Positions 1-7,189 of a stretch of 12,862 nt of DNA are shown here, piece by piece (the first letter of the stretch is position 1; the number at the start of each line of letters is the position of its first letter). A program made the translations under genes and the position numbers. This DNA is from Auxenochlorella pyrenoidosa (taxonomy: Eukaryota > Chlorophyta > Trebouxiophyceae > Chlorellales > Chlorellaceae): NCBI GenBank assembly GCA_001430745.1, contig KQ481993.1, positions 1,770,581 to 1,783,442 on the forward strand, given 5' to 3'. The notes beneath the pieces were generated by a model that searched no databases, was not told where the DNA came from, and was given only the letters and a program-made list of their open reading frames with translations.

Positions 1-48
1 GTGGTTCACCTGTCCCGCACGCCCCCCCCTCGTGGTCGCGTCCTGCAG

Positions 49-3034
49 GGCCCGCCACCCGCATCGACAATGGGGTGGGCCCGCTGCGCATCTGGCCGGG
101 CGGGCTGTGCCTGTCGCGCGCCATCGGCGACTTTGATGTGGGAGATGCCGTCATCCCCTTCCCGCACGTCATGCAGGCAAGCATGCCGCCTGCTCCTGGC
201 TGCCCCCGCCGGCGGTGACGCCAGGCGGGGCCCTCCCATCGCCGCACGTTCTGCCTGCCCGCCCGCCTGTGTAAAACCAGTCTGGTGGCGGCTCTCTGCA
301 CTCGCCACCCTGAGCCCCCCCCCCCCCCCCGTTTTGTGCCTGGCCCTGACTGCAGGTCATGGTGCCGCCCAGCGGGGGGCGCCTGCTGGTGGCCTCAGAC
401 GGCGTGTGGGACGCGTACGAAAAGATGAACCGCATCGGCAGCATGCTGCGCACCTGGAGCCTGGACTCGTCGCCGCAGCGGCTCATCCAGGTGTGTCTGG
501 GGGTGGGTGGGTGGGTGGTGGTGGTGGTGGGTGGGGGGGGGCAGCGTCGGGGCCGGCGCGCGCGCTGGCAGAGGGAGCGATGCGCCCGGAATGCCGCCTG
601 CAGCGCCGTGCTGGCCTCCCGCTCACCCAGCGCCCCTCTGCCTTTGTACCCTCCCTGCCTGCAGTCGATCGTGCGCGCCTACGGGGGCCTGCGCGACGAC
701 ACCACCCTTGTGATTGCCGACATCGTTCCCCCAGGCAGGACGTTTGCAGAGTGCGCGGCAGCAGCGGCGCAGCGCGCCAAGGCCGCGGCCGCGGCGGTGC
801 ACCACGGCAGCGGCAGCGGGGGCGGCGGCGGCGGGTGCGGCTGCTTTGGCAGCGCGCCGGCGCCAGCGCCGCCGCCTGCCGAGCCGGCTGTGCCTGCTGC
901 ACCGGCACCTGCGGCAGTGGCGGAGCTGGAGGTGCTTGCTGACGTGGACGTGGCGGCGGTCATGGGCTTGATGCCCGGGGCCACCCCCATCGTGCCTGGC
1001 TGGTATGACGAATACGTCGGCGAGCAGCTGTTTGCGCTGGCGGTGAGTGGGGAGTAGGCAGCGCGCCGACGGCGGGGGGAAGCGGGCTGCACGACGGCGG
1101 ATCAGAGGGCTGCAGGCGGGAGGCTCAAGGCTTTGACCTGCCGGGGGCTGCGGTGCTGGCCCTGGGCAGCCCCAGGCCGGCACTCCTGCCCACCGCCTGC
1201 AAGCCCACGCCCTACCTTGCTGCAGCCGCGTTGCGCGGGTGCTGCTGCCGCTGGTGCTGCTGCTGTGTTTTGTCTCATCGACCTAGGAGCTGAGCCAGGC
1301 GCTTGCTGCTGTCGTTTGGGCTTGCAGGCCGAGGCCATGGAGGCGTGGCAGGAGGCGCATGAGCGGCGCACCGGCCGCCGGCCCTCCACCCCACCCCTGG
1401 AGTCATCTGTCCGGGCGGCGCGTGCGGCAAGGGAGGCTCTCGGGGCAGGTGGGGCCGGGCAAGAGGGCTCCTGCTGGGGGATGACGAGCCCGGCGTGTCT
1501 GCCTGTTCGTGCCCGCCTGTTGGCAGGACAGACTGATGCCTGGGGCCGGCGTGCAACGCGGCCCGCGCTTGCACGCGTTGGCGCGGGGCCTGCACGTGCT
1601 CACTTGCTCCGCTTGCCCCGCACGCGTGAGTGCTGTTGTGCAACGTTGAGCTCTGCCCTCGCCCTGGCCCCCCCCCTGCAGGCGAGGCCGAACCGCTGGT
1701 CGACGCAGAGGGCGCGGCCTGGGCGCTCGGCAGCGGCAGCGGCATGCGCCGCTCTGCCTCCACGTTCTTCGCGGGCGCAGTGGCCGAGGGCGATGAAGAC
1801 TACGCACACAAGTTTGGGCACTACAAGTGAGCGCCCCTGCCTGCTGTTCAGGGCCTGCCCTGCTCCCTCTGCAGCCCGCACGCTTCTGCCCCAGCGCAGA
1901 GCCCTCGGTGCAGGCGTTGCCTCTTCGGCACAGACCGCTTGCTGTGCCTCAGGTTTCGCCTGCAGAGGCTGATGCCCCTGCATGCACGACAGCCGAGCCC
2001 CCCTGCTGGCAGCCCCCCTCAGCCCACTGCTCAGCTGACCAGCCCTGCACCGCGTCATCCCTGTCTGCCCCTTGCCTGCCTGCAGGGGCTTCAGGCCCGC
2101 CGAGACCCCATCCAGCGGCTCCCCAGGCAGCAGCATGCACAGCATGCAGCGCGGGGGGGCTGGCCAGGGCGACAGCACGCACGGCGGGCGCCCAGAGGGC
2201 AGCGTGCGCAGCGGGGGCTACCGCTACGTCGACGCCTCGGTGCGGGCAGGGTCGCGCTTTGCTGGCGACGCCTCGGTGCGGGCCGGGCGGTACGGCGCCA
2301 CCGACGCTTCCGTCCGTGCCGGCAGCAGGGTGCTCGGGGACCCCTCTGTGCGCGCTGGCATGGCTTACTACGCTGGCGGCAGCGGCGGCGGCGGCAGCAG
2401 CCACGGGCAGCCGCAGGGCAGCAGCCGCGGCTTCAGGGCAGACCCATCTATCCGCGCCGGCGCCGCATTCTTCAGGTCTCCCGCGGCGTCCCGGGACGAC
2501 GGCGCAGCGGCGGCGCAGCGCAGCACGCCAGGGCCAGCACAGCAGCAGCCGCAGCCAGCCCGCGCTTCGCTGGAAGTGCCGGCCTCCCTGGCCGCAGCCC
2601 AGGCAGCAAAGCAGCGGGAGGAGGGCGAGGAGGGGCGGCAGCACGGGCGGCGCGGCGGCAGCGCAGCAGGCGCAGCGCTGGTCGCGGCTGCCGTTGGCGA
2701 GGGCGCTGGACCAGCGGGCGCGCCAAAAAACGGGGCGGCGGCACCGGCGGGGGGCAGCAGCAGCAGCAGCAGCCGAGGCGCGTCGTGCGCTTTGGGTAGC
2801 GGCTCTGCCCCGATCCCGGTGCCGCGCTCCGTGGCCTTTGGCGAGGTCACAGTCATGGGGGCCGCTGGGGCCGCCGGCAAGGGCCTGGCTGCCGGGGACT
2901 CAGCGCGCGAGCTGCAGCTCGGCAAGGAAGCGAGCGCCCTGGACGACTCTCCCGTCGACCATGCCTCCATGCTGCGGCAGACATCCTCGGCCAACAACAG
3001 CAGCAGCATGCTGGGCACGATTGCTGAGGGCTGA
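49..3034 (+). CDS. PP2C-type Ser/Thr protein phosphatase, C-terminal part (5' end outside window)
   Basis: Metal-dependent phosphatase that would remove phosphate from Ser/Thr. Exons as read: 49-176, 356-490, 665-1042, 1328-1448, 1682-1826, 2086-3034; joined they stay open for 617 full codons and end at TGA 3032-3034. Visible PP2C motifs in order are LCLSRAIGDFDVGD, LLVASDGVWD (metal-binding Asp) and LRDDTTLVIADI (last metal-binding Asp of the fold). The spacing PHVMQVMVPPSGGRLLVASDGVWD resembles the Arabidopsis At1g47380/At1g68410 group (recalled, not searched). After the catalytic core come an Ala/Gly/Pro-rich linker, a possible basophilic-kinase site RRSAST near the end of exon 5, then a long disordered-looking tail with D-x-S-V-R-A-G repeats. 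The first intron has a GC donor. The link to the last exon is less certain than the core: without that splice the protein would stop at TGA 1828-1830. Bases 1-48 read as the end of an upstream intron (acceptor TCCTGCAG). Confidence 0.8.
177..355 (+). other. GC-AG intron in the PP2C gene
   Basis: The exon ends ...CAC GTC ATG CAG and is followed by GCAAGC rather than GT. The acceptor is CTGACTGCAG, and the next exon resumes in phase 0 with GTC ATG GTG. The protein across the join (HVMQ/VMVPPSGG) fits the PP2C family without gap, so the GC donor is well supported. The intron also holds a run of 16 C at 315-330. Confidence 0.75.
315..330 (+). repeat. Homopolymer run of 16 C
   Basis: Uninterrupted C tract inside the first visible PP2C intron, in its 3' half before the acceptor, where it probably serves as part of a pyrimidine tract. 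Its length is prone to sequencing error and slippage. Confidence 0.9.
499..541 (+). repeat. G-run tract in PP2C intron 2 (G-quadruplex-capable)
   Basis: Just after the donor GTGTGT at 491 there are many runs of three or more G separated by single T bases, which meets the usual G-quadruplex pattern on the RNA-sense strand. The whole intron (491-664, 174 bases) is a multiple of three and has no in-frame stop, so its retention would insert 58 residues rather than truncate the protein. Confidence 0.7.
2231..2461 (+). repeat. Five D-(A/P)-S-(V/I)-R-A-G repeats in the PP2C tail
   Basis: Three tandem 36-base units start at 2231, 2267 and 2303, each coding DASVRAG plus five variable residues (SRFAG, RYGAT, SRVLG). 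A fourth DPSVRAG is at 2339-2359. After a Gly/Ser-rich spacer a fifth, DPSIRAG, is at 2441-2461. Codon choice differs between copies (GTG/GTC, CGG/CGT/CGC), so the peptide is kept while the DNA has drifted, which suggests selection on the protein. The function is unknown; a docking or phosphorylated short linear motif is possible. Confidence 0.85.
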
Positions 3035-3833
3035 GCTGCGGGGAGGTGGCAGCGCTTGTATGCTGCTTTAAGCCTTGCACCCCCCACCTTGCTGTGCTTG
3101 ACACACCCCTAATCTGTGCCCATCCACTGACCAATGACTCCAGCCCCTGTCTCCTGACGTCCTCGTGCTCCAGCCAGCGAGCTGCCCCCCGCCCCTGTAC
3201 CTGTACCGTGCACCTGCCTGCACATCTGGCGTGCTGCGGCAAGACGCCCGACCTTTTGCCTGTTTGAACTCCCTACCACTTTAAGACTGCCATGCCTCAC
3301 CCGATGCCTCTCCTGCTGTGCAACCAGCCGCCGCGCTCCGGCCCCTTGCGAACTCGCCGTTCACCACAGAACCATGCCCTCGCCCATTTTTTCAGCGCGT
3401 GAATGCTCTTTTCCTGCTCTCAAGCACATCTGCTGCGGAGAGCGACCACCGCAGCTGCCCCATCTCCCTGTCACAAAGGCTTCATGCCACACACACCGCC
3501 AAGCTCATCAAACATGTGTGTCCCAGAAGCGCTCAGCAATGTGCACCTCCCTCCCGGGGCTTGAATGGGCAGCGTCGTCATTGAGCAACGCACCCTGCGA
3601 ATTAACCATCAGCTGGCTTTGTCAGTGACGTCTTGCGCATAGTGGATGGTGACATCGGGCTGCGGCAAGTTCAAGTACCGTACAATTAATCTGCAGGGCA
3701 AGCCCAGGACTGAAGGAGCTAAAGGCACAGGCATCCAGCGCAATGATGCTGCGGCTGGCGGTGGGGCCCAAGGTGCACGCAGCGTGGTGCTCTGCTCAAA
3801 GTGCTGATGACCATCTGGCACCAACCCCTCGCA

Positions 3834-3845
3834 AATAAATTTATT
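3834..3845. other. Perfect AT palindrome containing AATAAA on both strands
   Basis: AATAAATTTATT reads the same on both strands, so AATAAA occurs in both directions about 800 bases after the PP2C stop. It could serve as a polyadenylation signal, but green algae usually use TGTAA, so chance in an AT-rich patch is equally likely. Confidence 0.3.
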
Positions 3846-4210
3846 GAGTCTCATTCTAACCGGTGTACATTAAATAGAATGACGCAAGCTGTATGCAGCA
3901 CCAAGCCCAAAGGGCGCAAACCTGGGGGCAGGCCACAGGCCACAGGCCGCCGTCGACTCAACCCCGCAGGTCCCAGGACCCACCACCGGGGCGGTTTCCG
4001 GCTGCTCGACGATCCTTCAGATCTTTTAATCCGATCGCTTTGGAGCAATGCGTGAGCTTTTCTGATGGAAAGATGCTGTGGTAGGCGGAGGGGCTCGGAG
4101 AAGGTGCCGCCTGTGGGCCCCTGGCAAGGGTCTGCCTGCGACCCAATCGCAGAAGTGTGGGTTGAAGCCCGGAAACAGGCGGAGATCGGGCGCTGATGCT
4201 CCACCGGCCA

Positions 4211-4227
4211 GCTGATTCCAAATCAGC
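4211..4227. other. 7-bp perfect inverted repeat with 3-base loop
   Basis: GCTGATT, loop CCA, then AATCAGC. It lies about 480 bases upstream of the Gly/Tyr-rich gene's start codon. It could form a small hairpin or be a dyad protein-binding site. It superficially resembles a tRNA anticodon arm, but no other tRNA arm is present. Confidence 0.35.
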
Positions 4228-4642
4228 CCGGGACAGCTAGGCGACTTTCCACCCCGCGGCAGCCCTGTCAAGGCCTGGCCTCCTGCCGCACCCCCACTGC
4301 TTCCTCCGGCCCTCCTGCCATCAAAACCTACTGCTCTTGCCATTGGCAGGCGCAGCAGCGTTCACAACACACCCAGCCTCTTGACATCCACCGGCAGTTG
4401 GGCACCATCGCAGGCCAGCGAACCAGGTCCGCCTTGCTCAGCCTTGGCAGGCAATGCTGAACTGCTCAGAACGGCGAGGGAGTGCGCGCCGCAGCGCGCA
4501 GCCGGCCGCTGTCAGCGCCACCACGGTGCCAACTGCCAGCAGGGGCCCGCGTCTCCGGGCCCCCGCCCGCCCCCTCAGCGGCTCTTGGCAGCGATCGAAA
4601 TCTTGGGGCAGCAGCGGCGCAGCGGTTGGGGCCTTGCAGCAG

Positions 4643-4708
4643 GTGGGTAGCCCCGACCCGACGCCCAACACCAGCTGTCTGTGCCTGGCCCCCCCTGCTG
4701 CCCTGCAG
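4643..4708 (+). other. Probable 5' UTR intron of the Gly/Tyr-rich gene
   Basis: Donor GCAG/GTGGGT at 4643 and acceptor CCCTGCAG ending at 4708, preceded by a C/T-rich stretch. The next exon would begin one base before the ATG at 4710. The presumed intron is only 66 bases, shorter than the others here, so the donor may be further upstream; the acceptor looks sound. Confidence 0.5.
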
Positions 4709-4709
4709 A

Positions 4710-6083
4710 ATGAAGGCGGCCTTCCTACTCGCACTGGTGTGCTGTGCCTCGTGCGCATCGGCCTCCCGGCTGTTCCTCACTCGGGAGGAGTTCCTGGGGG
4801 AGCAGCCCGGCCGGGGCCTGAAGGCATCGGCAGCGGCGCAGAGCTTTGGCGGTGAGTTCCTCGCTCGCCCAGCCGCTCGATTCATTGCTGAGTGCAGCAC
4901 GACTCCAGGCCTGCATACAGGGCGCGATGCGTCGCTTCAGGAAGCAGACCGACCAACAGCTGCCGAGTCATGTCTGCAGGCTACGGCGCCTATGGCCAAA
5001 GCTTCGGCGGCTACGGCGCTTACGGCCAGTCTTTCGGCGGCTATGGCGTGTACGGCGGGCTCCGGCGTCTGTCCGGCCTTGGTGAGGGCTGCCGCCTGAG
5101 CGGTGAAGCGAACTCGCCGCCGGCGCTGGTCGCTATCCAATTCTGCCGACCTGCCTTTCCCTCGCCTCCCCTCCATTGCCTGCGTGCAGAGAACTTCCAC
5201 AACCGGGAGCTCCAGTCCTGTGAGTGTGCTGGGCAAGCTTAGGTTTGGCCTCAAATGTGTCGGCGCCACGCCGCAGTCCGGATAAGGCTGTCCACAATTC
5301 GGGCGGTCCCCGTCTGTCCACCAATCCCTCTCTGCTTATTCACTTACTGCCCTCCCTCTCTGTCCCTGCAGTCGGCGGCTATGGTGCCTATGGCCAGTCG
5401 TTCGGTGGATACGGCGCCTATGGCCAGTCGTTCGGCGGCTATGGCGTGTACGGCGGCCTGCGGCGGCTGTCCGCCTTTGCTGTCCCTCTCCCCACCCGCG
5501 GCCTCCTCTCCCTGGGCGGCTACGGCGCCTACGGCCAGTCCTTTGGTGGCTACGGTGCCTACGGCCAGAGTGAGTGACTTCTCTAGGTTTTAGCAATGTG
5601 CATGGAGCACCTGTCAAGCAAAGCCTCGCACCTCCACACCCCGGCCGCCATGCTTCTTCCTATCCTCCATCTCTTATCATCAACTTCACTCCACTTCGCT
5701 GCCTGCTCTGCAGGCTTCGGCGGCTACGGTGTCTACGGCCGGCGGCTGAGCAGCTGGGAGGGCCCCGCACGTGAGCTTCACTCCTTCGGTGGCTATGGCG
5801 CCTACGGCCAGAGCTTCGGCGGTTACGGCGCCTATGGCCAGAGTGAGCCCTAGCCATGTCACTCCCTGGGGGGACGCAGGGAGTGGGTGCAACTTCTGTG
5901 TTTGACATGCCCCGAGGCCCAGCATGCAGGGATGCTCCACAGCGGCTGGCTTGCCCCAGCGCCCTCCCAAACCTGCGCTCCTTGCCTCCCTCTGCATCTG
6001 GCTTGCTCCCTGACTCGCCACACTTTCCCTGCACTGACCTCCTTGCAGGCTTCGGTGGCTACGGCGTGTACGGCCGGCTCTGA
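4710..6083 (+). CDS. Secreted glycine/tyrosine-rich decapeptide-repeat protein
   Basis: No known family is recognised. Exons: 4710-4851, 4980-5081, 5190-5219, 5372-5569, 5714-5842, 6049-6083, giving 211 residues and stop TGA 6081-6083. Residues 1-19 are a clear signal peptide (MKAAFLLALVCCASCASAS), which fixes the start. A short leader with LFLTREEFLGEQ follows, then twelve decapeptides of consensus SFGGYGAYGQ in four modules: two AYGQ units, one VYG unit, then a variable spacer beginning with an RR-L-S type sequence. The mature chain is dominated by Gly and Tyr, lacks Cys and has few charges. All five introns interrupt a codon after its first base, so each internal exon (102, 30, 198, 129 bases) is a complete cassette. 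The reading frame and repeat register survive every join, which strongly supports the model. Inference: a wall or matrix structural protein, possibly cross-linked through Tyr, or a secreted peptide precursor. Tyr/Gly/Gln/Ser spacing also resembles phase-separating low-complexity domains. Confidence 0.8.
4842..6080 (+). repeat. Higher-order repeat: 12 decapeptide (30-base) units in four modules
   Basis: Units follow the pattern AYGQ, AYGQ, VYG(G/R) four times over, spread across six exons. The three spacers between modules differ: LRRLSGLENFHNRELQ, LRRLSAFAVPLPTRGLLS and RLSSWEGPARELH. Two share R-E-L-(Q/H) just before the next SFGG. One unit starts with LGG instead of SFGG (exon 4, near 5514). 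The last module ends directly in VYGRL and stop. At DNA level the copies differ at many third positions (GGC/GGT/GGA, TAC/TAT, CAG/CAA). Confidence 0.9.
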
Positions 6084-7189
6084 GCAGCCTGACACTGGGC
6101 CCTGAGCGGCCCACAACTAGGTGTGCGCACCCAGCGCATCACCCCTACACACAGCCGCGGCTGGCGCACCTGATGAGAGCGCGGCGTGGCAGGCCCAGGC
6201 AGCAGGCAGCACACAGCGCTTTGTGCGCTCGTGGGGCCGCCCGCGCACGCCTGCGCTCCTGTAGACCAACCCAACAGCCCTCGACAGCAAAGAAAAACCT
6301 TAGCACATAATTTGGCCCGATTAGCCCCCTTATTTGCACGTAACTCCTGCTCCTGCACTCCCTGTCTGCATGGTGATTCCTTCTTCCCCTCTCCCCCTGC
6401 CTCTCTAGAGACAGCCCACACTTGCAACAAAGTGTCGCACACCTGCCGCCGGCGGCGCAGCCTGCCGCTTTGGCCTGAACCTCCGGCAGCGCCTCTGACT
6501 CCCTCACTCCTGCACCCCTCCCCGCTCGCAGCTGAACTTTTGGCTGCGCAGCACCCAGCAGCACCTCATCCCATGCATGACCCTGTCACTCCTGCACCCC
6601 TTCCTGCTTTTTGCTGCCTGTTTGCCCTCCCTTTTCATTGGCGTGGGACTTGCTGGCCCGATTCGCTGCACATAGGGCTCCCTTTGTTCCTCTGCTTCGC
6701 CTCGTGCCTCGCATTGTTTGTTTGTGTGTTGGTAACAAGTTGCGCTTACGACTGTGTCAGGGAGGTCAAGGACGTTCGACTGTGTCAGGTAGGTTGGCTG
6801 GACAGGCCCCCCGCCACTATCTCTGAAGAGAGTGAGACTGAGCGAGCACAAGTCAACTCTTCAACTGCCTGTGAGTGTGCATTTTGCTCAGTAAGCTGCT
6901 GATCGATCTGAGCAAAGGCTTGCTGCATTGGTGCAGCGCTGCATGCAACAGTGAGTGCTCAGCAGGGCCTGCAGGGCGGTGCCAGCCTGGAGGCGTCACA
7001 CTGCGCATGGTATTGCAAGCAGCATCACCCTCACATCAGCTTCTATCGACCAACAGCAGGATTCCACGCCGCTTACACGTGCCGTGAACTCTCCAGCACG
7101 CAAACCAAGGGTTCCGGCAAAAACAGGCCCTCTTGTCTGGCTCAGCACCTGTGCCCTGATCAGCCCTCTTTGGAGCCTATAAAGTGCAC
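6084..7189 (+). other. Non-coding stretch: 3' UTR and intergenic region
   Basis: Pyrimidine-rich sequence between the Gly/Tyr-rich gene and the RanBPM gene. A 717-base open frame crosses it on the plus strand from 6186, with one hydrophobic stretch, but it starts with GTG, has no splice-consistent partner and shows no motif, so I do not call it. No TGTAA was seen. A 13-base direct repeat (CGACTGTGTCAGG) occurs at 6749-6761 and 6777-6789. The right end should contain the RanBPM promoter. Confidence 0.55.
7178..7183 (+). promoter_or_regulatory. TATAAA sequence immediately upstream of the RanBPM start codon
   Basis: TATAAA lies only six bases before ATG 7190. A working TATA box would place the transcription start about 25-30 bases downstream, inside exon 1 and past this ATG. 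It is therefore either a chance match or a sign that transcription starts differently from the model. Confidence 0.2.

Larger units (their letters stand above)
3035..4709 (+). other. Non-coding stretch: PP2C 3' UTR, intergenic, leader of the next gene
   Basis: No exon here could be supported on either strand. Base composition drops to near 50% GC around 3600-3900, unlike the coding exons, as expected of UTR or intergenic DNA. The open frames seen on both strands carry no recognisable motif. I found no TGTAA polyadenylation signal on the plus strand. Local structures are a palindrome at 3834-3845 and a hairpin at 4211-4227. The last part (from about 4400) turns GC-rich again and probably holds the promoter and 5' UTR of the Gly/Tyr-rich gene. 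I see no clear TATA box. Confidence 0.55.

Noticed and set aside
4190..4250. A tRNA-like anticodon arm (GCTGA, seven-base loop with CCA, TCAGC; also TGG on the other strand)
   Set aside because: No D arm, no T arm with GTTCRANNC and no acceptor stem pairing can be drawn on either strand; a simple hairpin is the better reading.
3609..4343. Several minus-strand open frames of 80-117 codons
   Set aside because: They overlap one another, carry no motif, show no splice-consistent extension and fall in a lower-GC intergenic stretch.
4482..4709. In-frame upstream extension of the Gly/Tyr-rich protein start
   Set aside because: The signal peptide begins exactly at ATG 4710, and an intron acceptor (CCCTGCAG) ends one base before it, so the upstream open frame is leader and intron.
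4980..5842. A CRISPR-like or satellite array, suggested by regular 30-base units
   Set aside because: The units keep an open frame, vary at third positions and are joined across introns, so they are protein repeats; the organism is eukaryotic.
6186..6902. A 238-codon open frame on the plus strand with a hydrophobic stretch
   Set aside because: It begins with GTG, has no family motif, and lies where the 3' UTR of the upstream gene should be. Long chance open frames are common at this GC content.
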